From DAOMFM01 sp035429825 (GTDB taxonomy: Bacteria > Acidobacteriota > Blastocatellia > UBA7656 > JADIYM01): a DNA stretch of 60,487 nucleotides. The stretch lies in contig JBGAKX010000011.1 in assembly GCA_044224215.1 (NCBI GenBank), forward strand, positions 1 to 60,487, read 5' to 3'. The notes below the pieces were generated by a model, which worked only from the letters and a program-made list of their open reading frames with translations, was not told where the DNA came from and searched no databases. Positions 15,999-24,167 of this stretch are shown here, piece after piece. Both the position numbers and the translations under genes were made by a program. Position 1 is the first letter of the stretch; each line of letters starts with the position of its first letter.

Positions 15999-17357
15999 AT
16001 GACCGCGCAGCTTGAAACCATTGCGCGGTCAGCGTTTGACGCGGCGACTCGCTTGCTCGACGCAGGGCGCGCGATGGAGCGCCACGTGACCGCGCATCGC
16101 GGTGTGCTTGTCGTCGACCGGTATACGATCGATGTCGCGTCGCGCGGCGACATTCGCGTTGCGGCGTTCGGAAAGGCGGCCGACCGAATGGCGGAGGCTT
16201 TGGCGGAGCAACTCGATCGCTCGGGTGTCGATCGCGCTGTTTTACGCGGCGTGATCGTGGCGCACACGGACGGCGTGTCGCCGATTTCATGGTGTGTACG
16301 TGTCGTCGGCGGCCACCCGGTGCCGACCGAGGCCAGCTTTGCCGCCGGGCGTCGGCTGCTGCGGCTGTTCGACGGATGCACGGAACGCACGCTCGCGGTC
16401 TTCCTCGTGTCCGGCGGCGGGTCGGCGCTTGTCGAGGCGCCGCGCGATGCGTCGGTCACCGACGACGACATCGTGGGGCTGAACCGTGCACTGCTTCGAA
16501 GCGACCTGACGATCAGGGAGATGAACGCGATTCGAAAGCGCGTGTCGGCGATCAAGGGCGGCGGCCTCGCAGCGCACGCTCGGCCGGCGGAACAGCTCAC
16601 GTTGATCGTGTCGGACGTCTCTCCCGGCGAGATTGCGACCGTGGCGTCCGGGCCGACGGTTGCGGACCACACGACCATCGAGGAGCTGCGGCGCGCCGTT
16701 CGGCGGATCGACGGGCGGCCCGGCGTGACACCGGCCGTCATTCGCGTGCTCGAGGACAGCGTCCGGACCGAGATCCCGACAGCGCGTGATGCACTCGCGA
16801 CCGGACCGGTCGTCACGCTTCTCGACTGCCGTGACGCGGCGGCGTCGGCTGCGGTTGAGGTCGGCCGCGTCGCCGACGAGGTCGTGAATCTCGACGTCGT
16901 CGACGGACCGCTCGAATCGGTGATTGACGCCCATCTCACGGCGCTCGAACGAGCTATGGCCGTTGCTCCGGGCAGGCTCGTCGGCGTCGTCTCAAGCGGC
17001 GAAGTGACGCTCGACGTCACGGGGGACGGCGTCGGCGGTCGCAATCAGCATTCCGTCCTGTACGCACTCACGCGGGTCGGCGCTCTGTGCCCGTCGGCCT
17101 CCGAGATTGCCATCCTCTCCGCCGGAACCGACGGACGCGACGGCCCAACGGACGCGGCCGGCGCCGTCGCAGGTCTCGAAACGCTCGCCGCCGCCACCAC
17201 TGCAGGCATCTCGATTGGCGAGTATCTCGGCCGGTGCGACTCGCACACCTTCTTCGAGAGGTGCGGCGGATTGATCGTCACCGGCGCGACCGGAACGAAC
17301 GTTCGGGACATCCGAATTGTGCTCGGCCGAAGCGAGCCTGTATCCTCCGCGCTATGA
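15999..17357 (+). CDS. Glycerate 2-kinase (DUF4147/MOFRL family)
   Basis: 452 residues. The family phosphorylates D-glycerate to 2-phosphoglycerate. Seen: an N-terminal DUF4147 domain with AAFGKAADRMAEAL, GGHPVPTEASFAAGRRLL, the nucleotide-binding LVSGGGSALVEAP, and MNAIRKRVSAIKGGGLA; then the C-terminal MOFRL domain with SSGEVTLDVTGDGVGGRNQ and ILSAGTDGRDGPTDAAGA. It overlaps the downstream response-regulator start by ATGA (17354-17357), so the two are translationally coupled, an unusual pairing of metabolism and regulation. Confidence 0.92.
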   Translation: MTAQLETIARSAFDAATRLLDAGRAMERHVTAHRGVLVVDRYTIDVASRGDIRVAAFGKAADRMAEALAEQLDRSGVDRAVLRGVIVAHTDGVSPISWCVRVVGGHPVPTEASFAAGRRLLRLFDGCTERTLAVFLVSGGGSALVEAPRDASVTDDDIVGLNRALLRSDLTIREMNAIRKRVSAIKGGGLAAHARPAEQLTLIVSDVSPGEIATVASGPTVADHTTIEELRRAVRRIDGRPGVTPAVIRVLEDSVRTEIPTARDALATGPVVTLLDCRDAAASAAVEVGRVADEVVNLDVVDGPLESVIDAHLTALERAMAVAPGRLVGVVSSGEVTLDVTGDGVGGRNQHSVLYALTRVGALCPSASEIAILSAGTDGRDGPTDAAGAVAGLETLAAATTAGISIGEYLGRCDSHTFFERCGGLIVTGATGTNVRDIRIVLGRSEPVSSAL

Positions 17358-18754
17358 ATCGACGTGTCCTGATTGTGGACGACGAGGAGGCCGCGCGATA
17401 CGGCATGCGCCGCGCGCTCGAGCGCGAAGGCTATGTGCTGGACGAAGCCGACTCCACGGCCGCGGCACGCATGCTCGTCGCGGCAAAGGCGCCCGACATT
17501 GTCCTGCTCGACGTGAACCTGCCAGGCGAAAGCGGGCTCGAGTATCTCAAGGAGATCGCGGCGATGTCGACTCCGCCGCTCGTCGTGATCATCACCGCGC
17601 ACGGAAGCGAGCGTCTGGCGGTCGAGGCGATAAAGACCGGAGCGCATGACTACCTCTCCAAGCCATTCGAAGTGGACGAGTTACGGCTCGTCGTCAAGAA
17701 CGCGCTCGAGACGGCGGCTCTGCGGCAGGAGAATCGCGCGCTGCGGACCAAGCTCGCGGGCGCGTCCGGATTCGGCAGCATGCTCGGCAAGAGCGACGCG
17801 ATGCGGCGCGTCTTCAGCATGATCGAGAAGGTCGCCGAAACGGACGTCACCGTGCTGGTCCTCGGCGAGTCGGGCACCGGCAAGGAGCTCGTCGCGCAGG
17901 AGATCCACCGCCGCAGCTCCCATCGGTCCGGCGACTTCGTCGCGATGAACTGCGCGGCGATGCCGACCGAACTGATCGAGTCCGAGCTGTTCGGCCACGA
18001 AAAGGGCTCGTTCACGGGCGCCGCGTCGCGCCGAAAGGGCAAGTTCGAAGCGGCGAACGGCGGCACGATCCTGCTCGACGAGATCGGCGACATGAGCCTG
18101 ACGACGCAGGCAAAGGTGCTGCGCGTGCTCGAAGAGCGCCGCGTCGAACGGCTCGGCGGCGATACGTCGATTCCGGTCGACGTGCGGATCGTCAGCGCGA
18201 CGCACAAGGACCTCGACACCGAGATCGCCGAGGGGCGTTTTCGCCAGGATCTCTATTACCGGCTGCGTGTTGTGACGATCGAGCTGCCCGCGTTGCGCGA
18301 GCGCCGCGAGGACATTCCGATCCTCGCGAACGACATGCTCACGCGATACGCGTCGCTGTATGGGCTGCGCTGCCGCGAGATCGATCCGGAGGCGATGCGC
18401 CGGCTCGTGCAGTACGACTGGCCCGGCAACGTCCGCGAGCTGAGAAACGCCATCGAGCGAGCCGTCGTGATGACGAACGACGAGCGCCTCACCGTCGACG
18501 ACCTCCCTCCGGAGCTTGCGCGGCAGTCGACGAGGTCGGCCGAGGTCGCTGCCACCGGCGACACGCTCTCGCTGCCGTTCGTACCGGACTTCAAGGAAGC
18601 CCGCAAGGAGTTCGAACGCGCGTACATCGAGCGCAGGCTCGCCGAAACCGGCGGAAACGTGACCCGTGCCGCGGAGCTTCTCGAGATGCACCGGCAGAGC
18701 CTGCAGCACAAGCTGCGCGAGCTCGGGATCAAGAAGAAGTACCTGATCGACTAG
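17354..18754 (+). CDS. Sigma-54-dependent response regulator (NtrC family)
   Basis: 466 residues. Domains: receiver (1-120, phospho-acceptor Asp53 in LLDVNLPG, Lys in LSKPF), AAA+ (about 143-380) with Walker A GESGTGKE at 171-178 and Walker B ILLDEIGD, and a Fis-type helix-turn-helix at the end (NVTRAAELLEMHRQSLQHKL). The sigma-54-contacting GAFTGA loop reads GSFTGA at 218-223; this serine variant occurs in some activators and should be checked. It activates RpoN promoters after phosphorylation. No sensor kinase is adjacent. The stop overlaps the convergent ABC ATPase stop (CTAG). Confidence 0.95.
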   Translation: MNRRVLIVDDEEAARYGMRRALEREGYVLDEADSTAAARMLVAAKAPDIVLLDVNLPGESGLEYLKEIAAMSTPPLVVIITAHGSERLAVEAIKTGAHDYLSKPFEVDELRLVVKNALETAALRQENRALRTKLAGASGFGSMLGKSDAMRRVFSMIEKVAETDVTVLVLGESGTGKELVAQEIHRRSSHRSGDFVAMNCAAMPTELIESELFGHEKGSFTGAASRRKGKFEAANGGTILLDEIGDMSLTTQAKVLRVLEERRVERLGGDTSIPVDVRIVSATHKDLDTEIAEGRFRQDLYYRLRVVTIELPALRERREDIPILANDMLTRYASLYGLRCREIDPEAMRRLVQYDWPGNVRELRNAIERAVVMTNDERLTVDDLPPELARQSTRSAEVAATGDTLSLPFVPDFKEARKEFERAYIERRLAETGGNVTRAAELLEMHRQSLQHKLRELGIKKKYLID

Positions 18755-19719
18755 TCGGCGACCTGCGATTCGGTTGAGTTCTGCGCGTCCTGCGCCGCGA
18801 CTTCGCGAAGGAAGTAGTCTTCGAGCGAGCCGCCAGTCCGGTTGACCGATATCAGGCGACCACCGTGAGCACGCAGCTGTTCGAGCGCTCGATCGACGTC
18901 GTGTTCGGACGCGACGCAAATCGTGACGCCACCGGGCGAATTCTCAGCCGTAAATCCCTCTTTCAAAAGGATTTCAAGTGCGGCGTCGTCGATGCCGGTT
19001 GCGACGATCTCGACGCCGCTCGACTTTCCGAGCACGAGGTCCGACAACAGGCCCGTTTCCACGAGCCGACCGTTGTTCAGAATCGCCACACGATCGCACA
19101 GCGCCTCGACGTCCGACAGGATATGCGATGAAAAGAAGACGGTCTTGCCGCCGTTTCTCAGCTCGAGTATCAGGTCGCGGACGTGGCGCCGGCCGATCGG
19201 ATCGAGACCGGACATCGGCTCGTCGAGAAAGACGATCTCGGGATCGTGCACGATCGCCTGCGCGAGACCGACGCGCTGAAGCATGCCTTTCGAGAACTTG
19301 CGGAGCCTTCGGTCGAGCGCCTTCGGATCGAGTCCGACACGGTCGAGCAACTCGGGCACGCGACGCTCGAGGACCTTCGATTCGACGTTTGCCAGTTCGC
19401 CGTAGTAGGTGACGAGCTCGCGCGCGGTGAGGTTGTCGTAGAAGTTCGGCTGCTCGGGCAGAAAGCCGATTCGCTGGTGCATCGCCACCGACGAGATCGG
19501 TACACCCAGGATGCGCGCCGTTCCGGACGTTGGCCGCAGCAGTCGCATCAGCAACTTGAGCGTTGTGGTCTTGCCGGCGCCATTGGGCCCGAGAAACCCA
19601 AAGATCTGGTGCTGCTCGACACTCAGCGTGAGGTTGTCGAGCGCAGTGACCGGGCGCTTGCGGAGAAATCCGACCTCGAAGACCTTTGTCAGACCTTCGA
19701 TCTCGACCGCACACGTCAC
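18751..19719 (-). CDS. ABC transporter ATP-binding protein
   Basis: 322 residues. Seen: Walker A FLGPNGAGKTTT, Q-loop PEQPNFYDNLTARE, signature FSKGMLQRVGLAQA (SKGMxQR in place of SGGQxQR, normal in this subfamily), Walker B EIVFLDEPMSGLDP, and H-loop SSHILSDVE. The C-terminal 90 residues form an extra domain common in ABC-2 type exporters and gliding/Nat-like systems. The GTG start at 19719 has GGAGG upstream and overlaps the DUF721 stop (GTGA). No permease gene lies next to it in the window, so its membrane partner and substrate are unknown. Confidence 0.92.
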   Translation of the reverse strand: MTCAVEIEGLTKVFEVGFLRKRPVTALDNLTLSVEQHQIFGFLGPNGAGKTTTLKLLMRLLRPTSGTARILGVPISSVAMHQRIGFLPEQPNFYDNLTARELVTYYGELANVESKVLERRVPELLDRVGLDPKALDRRLRKFSKGMLQRVGLAQAIVHDPEIVFLDEPMSGLDPIGRRHVRDLILELRNGGKTVFFSSHILSDVEALCDRVAILNNGRLVETGLLSDLVLGKSSGVEIVATGIDDAALEILLKEGFTAENSPGGVTICVASEHDVDRALEQLRAHGGRLISVNRTGGSLEDYFLREVAAQDAQNSTESQVAD

Positions 19720-20177
19720 CGGCGATCCTCCATCTCGGTGCGCGCGAGGCACTTGCTGGCGGCTCGCAGAAAGACGCTGCGGAGCTCGGGATCGGGGATC
19801 GACTCCGCGTCGGGTGCGAGCGCCTGTGCGCACGATTCGGGATCGCCGAACGCTATCGGATTCGGCGCCGGGACGTTGTGCGATGCGACCGATTCGGGAT
19901 CGATCCGGAACTGGATTCGGGTCACCATCGGCGCCCCGAGCGTGGAGTTGATCTTGAAGATCAGCTCAGGAGCGAGGCGCTCGAGTTGCGCCTTCCACGT
20001 CTGGTCGACGGTGCTCACCGCGAGTTGTCGCGCGTCGAGTCGTACCGGCGCGCACGCACGGCGCACGCCCGAGCCGGCAACAACGTTCCACGCCGCAAAA
20101 ACCGCGCACTCGCGGCTTTGCGGCGAATCATCGGCGCTCCGAACGATTGACGTGAGTAGTCGACCGAGCGCTTGCAT
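19716..20177 (-). CDS. DUF721/DciA-like protein
   Basis: 153 residues. The first 100 residues fit the DUF721 (DciA-like) fold: VFAAWNVVAGSGVRRACAPVRLDARQLAVSTVDQTWKAQLERL is shortened here as a W-x-x-V-A-G then L-x-V-x-V-x-x-x-x-W-x-x-x-L pattern. DciA proteins help load the replicative helicase in bacteria without DnaC/DnaI. The C-terminal extension (CAQALAPDAESIPDPELRS) is unique. It is translationally coupled to the ABC ATPase gene downstream. Function by family only; moderate certainty. Confidence 0.75.
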   Translation of the reverse strand: MQALGRLLTSIVRSADDSPQSRECAVFAAWNVVAGSGVRRACAPVRLDARQLAVSTVDQTWKAQLERLAPELIFKINSTLGAPMVTRIQFRIDPESVASHNVPAPNPIAFGDPESCAQALAPDAESIPDPELRSVFLRAASKCLARTEMEDRR

Positions 20178-20191
20178 CCGGAACGGGCTCC

Positions 20192-21292
20192 CTAGTGCGT
20201 CACCGCTGGCGCGGGCGCAGGCGTCATCTTCATGAATGCCGCCCTGGCCTGCTGGACGACCTTGATCGCGTCCGGGTCGTCGGGAACGATGCTGTCGAGC
20301 GGGACGTCCCGGTGGAGGTAGTTCGTGATTGCCATGTCCTTGGAATCACTGGACTTGTACAGACGCATCTCGCCGATCCACTTGGTCTGGTTGGCAACGT
20401 ACGCCACGACGGCGTCGCCTGCCTCCTCGACGGTGTTGTAGAGCGGGAACTGGTGTGCCGCAAGAATCAGGTCGACTCCAGTCGTGTCCAAGCCGATCTT
20501 CTTGGCGAGATCGCGATCGGTGTACGCGAGCACGATCACGAGATCGCACTTCTTGCGCAACTCGGGCACGACTTTGCGTGCGGCCTCGACCGGATCGGTG
20601 ATGTTGTACCCGGCAACCGGTTTCTTCTCGGCCTGCTGATCCGAAACTCCGAGGATGCCGACGCGAACAGGTTTGGCTCCGGCGCGCTTCGAACGGACGT
20701 CGACGATGACATACGGCTTGAACGCAACGACCGCGTCGCTCGCCGGAACGACGTTGGCCGATACCATCCGGTCGAGCATCGGGAACTGCTTGAGGTTGGC
20801 GGCATAGTCCGCCTTTGTCATCATGGTTGCGAGGAACGGGAGATCCCTCTGCGAAACGTTCGCAGCCTGCAGTTTGAACTGTTCGTAGGCGCGAAGCACC
20901 CACTCGTTCTTGACGCGCACGTCCTCGGCCGACGTCTTGCCAGCCTGGTCGTCGGAAAAGATGTGACCGCAGTCGACCTGCAGCACCGCCACCTGACCAT
21001 CAACCTGTTTCAGTAGAGCCTTTTCGTAGCCGACGCGCCGCGCCAGCCCCCCCATGGGATGGCTCGCTCAACCACAGGTTTCGAGACTGCCGTGCATATC
21101 TCCGCTGTAGAGCACGGACAACGCATAACCGTCGTCCTTTCCAAGCCGTTCTGCCACGTTCGGAGCAGCCGGTTGGGCCTGTGGACCCGGGGCCGCCCCT
21201 TGTTGCGCGAGGGCAGGGAATGTGCTAATGAATGCAGCAGTAAGCGCAATCGCAATCAGATGTCGGGAGACAATGTGCACCGTTGTTCGCAC
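20192..21292 (-). CDS. Secreted metallophosphoesterase (5'-nucleotidase-like), probable selenoprotein with in-frame UGA
   Basis: GTG 21292 (AAGGAG 8 bases upstream) opens a frame with a signal peptide (about 1-27, ending FPALA), reaches TGA at 21070-21068, and without any frame change continues to a stop at 20192. Read through, it is 366 residues with residue 75 encoded by TGA. Around it the sequence is SGDMHGSLETCG-U-ASHPMGGLARR. Calcineurin-like 5'-nucleotidase relatives carry xDxHGxLEPCGC...GGLARR here, so the TGA stands at the second Cys of CGC. Later family blocks follow (VLQVDCGHIF, NVSQRDL, DLVIVLAYTDRDLAKKIG, VDLILAAHQFP); several metal-ligand positions look altered (DCGH for DxGD, AAHQ for GGH). 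A hairpin begins 3 bases after the TGA. Selenocysteine is inference; nonsense mutation or a base error are alternatives. Confidence 0.7.
21045..21064 (-). promoter_or_regulatory. Candidate bacterial SECIS-like hairpin after the UGA
   Basis: Minus-strand AGCC-A-TCCC (21064-21056) pairs with GGGG-GGCT (21052-21045) around the loop ATG, with one bulged A: two 4-pair helices, one T-G pair. A further C-G and G-C pair can form outside a G-G mismatch. The apical loop starts 12 bases after the UGA, slightly nearer than in typical bacterial SECIS elements, and is only three bases wide unless closing pairs open. It is in coding sequence, as bacterial SECIS elements are. Confidence 0.4.
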
Positions 21293-21432
21293 GGTTGGAA
21301 CTCCTTGGAAATACTTGGCCTCGTCCGACGTCACCCCGCGAAAACCGAACTAGAATTCGCCGCAGATCTCAGTCAGAGTTGGGGATACGGCCGAACTATA
21401 CAGTAGTCGTATCAGGGGCAACAAGGAGAGCA

Positions 21433-22017
21433 ATGTCGGGGGAGAAGCCGAAGTACATTCTCGCATCTGCGTCTCCACGACGGTCGGAGATTCTGCAGAC
21501 GCTCGGTCTCGAATTCGATACCGTGGTCGCCGACGTGAACGAAGACGTCGTGGACGGCGAGCCGCCGGCGGAGTACGTGGTGCGTGTGGCGCGAGACAAG
21601 GTTGCAGCAGCAGCCGGGACATTGTCGAGCGGCGTCGTCATTGGCGCCGACACGGTTGTCGTGATCGACGGTCGGCCGCTCGGAAAGCCCGTGGACCACG
21701 ATGATGCACGAACGATGCTCAAGTCGCTGAGCGGCAGGTGGCACGCCGTCATGACGGGCGTGGCGGTTCGCGACGTGTCGCAACCGGACACGTTGGCCGA
21801 TTACGACAAGACGCTTGTTCGATTCAAGGAGTTGACGGACGAGGAGATCGACTCGTACGTGGCGTCCGGCGAACCGATGGACAAGGCCGGGGCCTATGCC
21901 ATTCAAGGGCGTGGCATGCTGTTCGTTGAGGAGATTGCCGGAAACTACCAGAATGTCGTCGGGCTTCCGGCGACGCTGCTGCAGCGCCTCGCGCGGCGGC
22001 TTGGGTGTGACATCTGA
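21433..22017 (+). CDS. maf: Maf family nucleotide pyrophosphatase
   Basis: 194 residues, normal length. Maf proteins hydrolyse non-canonical or pyrimidine nucleoside triphosphates to monophosphates. Seen: YILASASPRRSEILQTLGL at the N-terminus, GADTVVVIDGRPLGKP, and SGRWHAVMTGVAV, then GAYAIQGRGMLFVEEIAGNYQNVVGLP, all diagnostic. AAGGAGA ends 3 bases before ATG 21433. It is divergent from the metallophosphoesterase; a TATACA at 21397-21402 and a minus-strand TATAGT (21400-21395) overlap in the gap, possibly back-to-back -10 boxes without good -35 boxes. Confidence 0.95.
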   Translation: MSGEKPKYILASASPRRSEILQTLGLEFDTVVADVNEDVVDGEPPAEYVVRVARDKVAAAAGTLSSGVVIGADTVVVIDGRPLGKPVDHDDARTMLKSLSGRWHAVMTGVAVRDVSQPDTLADYDKTLVRFKELTDEEIDSYVASGEPMDKAGAYAIQGRGMLFVEEIAGNYQNVVGLPATLLQRLARRLGCDI

Positions 22018-22038
22018 CGTTCGTCGTGGGGGGGTCCG

Positions 22039-22362
22039 ATGACGTACAACATCGATCTCTATCTCCCGTCAGCGCTTCACGGAGCGGCGCCAATGACCGA
22101 GTCGCTCGGGCGTTGTCGTGTGATCTCGCGGAATGTCTTTGTCACCGTGACCGAGCACAACGGAAATGCCCACGTGATCGCTCTCGATGACGTGGTTGAG
22201 CTCGATCGAACCGTGCCCCGCTTCACGACAATCACTGGACGCACGTTTCTGCCGCGCCACATCGATCTTCCGGACAAGATATTTGTCGAGACGCCGGGAG
22301 GTTACGCCCGGACGATCATCGGCGACCAGGTTGCCAGATTGATGGCGGTTCGCCAGCGCTGA
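22039..22362 (+). CDS. Conserved-looking hypothetical protein, 107 residues
   Basis: ATG 22039 is preceded by a G-rich ribosome-binding region (GGGGGGG). The product is soluble with no signal peptide, membrane segment or Cys pair beyond one Cys. Pattern: short beta-like strands (RVISRNVFVTVTEH, HVIALDDVVELDRT, TFLPRHIDLPDKIFVETPGG) and a closing helix (DQVARLMAVRQR). It lies 21 bases after maf and is probably co-transcribed. I do not recognise the family. Codon use matches neighbours, which supports a real gene. Confidence 0.65.
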   Translation: MTYNIDLYLPSALHGAAPMTESLGRCRVISRNVFVTVTEHNGNAHVIALDDVVELDRTVPRFTTITGRTFLPRHIDLPDKIFVETPGGYARTIIGDQVARLMAVRQR

Positions 22363-22386
22363 GGGCGCTGTTCGGCGGTCACTCGC

Positions 22387-23046
22387 TCAGAACAGGTGGC
22401 CCATCTTTTCGCGCTTGGTGCGGATGTACTTTGCAAACGAGGCGTTCGGCTCGACCTCGAGTTGCACCCGCTCGATGACGTCGAGCCCCGCGGCTTCGAG
22501 CGCCCGTATCTTCTCTGGATTGTTGGACATGAGCACGATCTTGCACAGGCCGAGCTCGAACAGGATTTCAGCGCACTGATTGTACGTGCGCTGATCGGCG
22601 GGAAAGCCGAGCGAGAGGTTCGCCTCGACCGTGTCCTGTCCCTGTTCCTGCAGCGCATATGCGCGGATCTTGTTCAACAGTCCAATTCCGCGGCCTTCCT
22701 GCTGCTGGTAGACGATGACGCCGCGGCCCGCCTTCTCGACGCGTTCCATGGCGCGCTGGAGCTGCTGTCCGCAGTCGCATCGCAGGGAATGGAACACGTC
22801 GCCCGTCAGACACTGCGAGTGCACGCGGACCAGCGTCGGCTCGTCCGCCGAGAGGTGGCCCTTTGTGAGCGCGACGAACTCCTCGTCGCTCGTGAGACTC
22901 CTGTAACCGATGATCCGGAAGCTGCCATACTCGGTCGGCAGGTTGGCCTCGGCGATTCTCTCCACGGTGAGCGGTCCGCGTGCCGGTCGGCACTCGTGTT
23001 CGTCCGGTTCGGTGGCGCTGGCGGAGATGTTCGGGTCGTCTGTCAT
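22387..23046 (-). CDS. ribA: GTP cyclohydrolase II
   Basis: 219 residues. It opens GTP to start riboflavin synthesis. Seen: RVHSQCLTGDVFHSLRCDCGQQL with the three zinc Cys, YQQQEGRGIGLLNKIRAYALQ containing the catalytic Tyr/Arg region, and LMSNNPEKIRALEAAG near the C-terminus. It is the stand-alone cyclohydrolase form, not fused to RibB. A divergent promoter lies upstream with only about 20 bases of leader, so no FMN riboswitch is present. It converges on the 107-residue gene. Confidence 0.95.
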   Translation of the reverse strand: MTDDPNISASATEPDEHECRPARGPLTVERIAEANLPTEYGSFRIIGYRSLTSDEEFVALTKGHLSADEPTLVRVHSQCLTGDVFHSLRCDCGQQLQRAMERVEKAGRGVIVYQQQEGRGIGLLNKIRAYALQEQGQDTVEANLSLGFPADQRTYNQCAEILFELGLCKIVLMSNNPEKIRALEAAGLDVIERVQLEVEPNASFAKYIRTKREKMGHLF

Positions 23047-23069
23047 AAGTGTCCTGATTGTAAGAGCAA

Positions 23070-23098
23070 ATACTATTGCCGGCCCTGTTTAGCGTCAA
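23070..23098 (-). promoter_or_regulatory. Promoter for ribA
   Basis: On the minus strand TTGACG (23098-23093), a 17-base spacer and TAGTAT (23075-23070), about 24 bases before the ribA ATG. Confidence 0.55.
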
Positions 23099-23108
23099 GG
23101 AGGCCATA

Positions 23109-23137
23109 TTGCCCGCACCTGCACTTCCCGCTATAGT
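23109..23137 (+). promoter_or_regulatory. Promoter for the FHA-GGDEF gene
   Basis: TTGCCC (23109-23114), a 17-base spacer and TATAGT (23132-23137). The predicted transcript begins near 23144, leaving GGAGA (23149-23153) as ribosome-binding site for the TTG start at 23162. Confidence 0.65.
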
Positions 23138-23161
23138 ACGAGCGACACGGAGACGCCCGCA

Positions 23162-24148
23162 TTGGACGATAACGAGACCATGAAGCTCGACCGGATGCGC
23201 GTCGCCCCCAGCGCAGCCCGGCACCCGGCTCTCATAGTGTTGCAGGGGGATGACCTCGGGACGGCCATGCGTCTCGAGGCCAAGTCGATCACTATTGGGC
23301 GGGGATCGGACTGCGACGTCCGGCTCGACGACAACCTCGCATCGCGGCAGCACGCGCAGCTTACGTGCGGCGAGGACGATTCGAATTACTGCCTGAACGA
23401 TCTCGGGTCGACAAACGGCACATTCGTGAACGGCCAGATCGTCGAAGACCCCATCGAGCTGCAGGACGGCGACAAGATCCGCGTCGGCCGTCACGTCTTC
23501 AAGTTCGCGTTGCTCGACGAGTACGAGACCGAGTTCCAGCTCAAGATCCAGCAGATGATCATCCGCGACGACCTGACGAACCTGCTGACGCAGCGGAGCT
23601 TCTTCAACGAGTTCGAGCGGTTGCTGTCGCGGCGCAAGGAGCTGCCGGAACCGGGCAACATCGCGCTCCTGATGATGGACCTCGATCACTTCAAGCTCGT
23701 GAACGACACGTACGGCCATCTCGTCGGCAGCCAGGCGATCAAGAAGGTGGGCGAGCTGATCAAGGCGCAAACACGTGATTCGGATCTCACCGCGCGGTAC
23801 GGCGGCGAAGAGTTCATCGCGTGTCTGTCGGACACGACCGCCGAGCGGGCTCGCCTCGTCGCGGAGCGTATCCGCGAGGCGATCGCCGGGTACAAGATCG
23901 TCGTGACCCGAAAATCCGGAACGGTTTCGTTGAGTGTGACGATCAGCATCGGTTTCGCGTGTTTTCCCACGGACAGCGATGACGCGATCGAGCTGATCGA
24001 GCTCGCGGATCTTGCGCTCTATCGGGCAAAGACCGACGGACGGAACAGGGTCTGCGTGTTCGACCGGGCAGTGGACCATTTCGATGCGCGCGGTTATCAG
24101 CGGCTGGACCTGCGATCGCTGCTCGAGGGGTCGGGGTCGCTCGGCTGA
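23162..24148 (+). CDS. FHA domain diguanylate cyclase
   Basis: 328 residues, cytosolic. An FHA domain (about 38-112: SITIGRGSDCDVRLDDNLAS, NDLGSTNGTFVNG) that binds phosphothreonine is followed by a GGDEF domain (about 135-300) with active-site GGEEF near residue 214, metal-binding MDLDHFKLVNDTYGH, and an I-site RDSD exactly five residues before GGEEF, so it should make c-di-GMP and be product-inhibited. The start is TTG with GGAGA 8 bases upstream; ATG 23180 is the alternative. A kinase input through the FHA domain is inferred. It precedes the pilNOP genes. Confidence 0.92.
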   Translation: MDDNETMKLDRMRVAPSAARHPALIVLQGDDLGTAMRLEAKSITIGRGSDCDVRLDDNLASRQHAQLTCGEDDSNYCLNDLGSTNGTFVNGQIVEDPIELQDGDKIRVGRHVFKFALLDEYETEFQLKIQQMIIRDDLTNLLTQRSFFNEFERLLSRRKELPEPGNIALLMMDLDHFKLVNDTYGHLVGSQAIKKVGELIKAQTRDSDLTARYGGEEFIACLSDTTAERARLVAERIREAIAGYKIVVTRKSGTVSLSVTISIGFACFPTDSDDAIELIELADLALYRAKTDGRNRVCVFDRAVDHFDARGYQRLDLRSLLEGSGSLG

Positions 24149-24167
24149 CGCTCGCGTCTTGCGATTC

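Noticed and set aside
23047..23098. FMN riboswitch before ribA
   Set aside because: The predicted leader is only about 24 bases, far too short for an RFN element.
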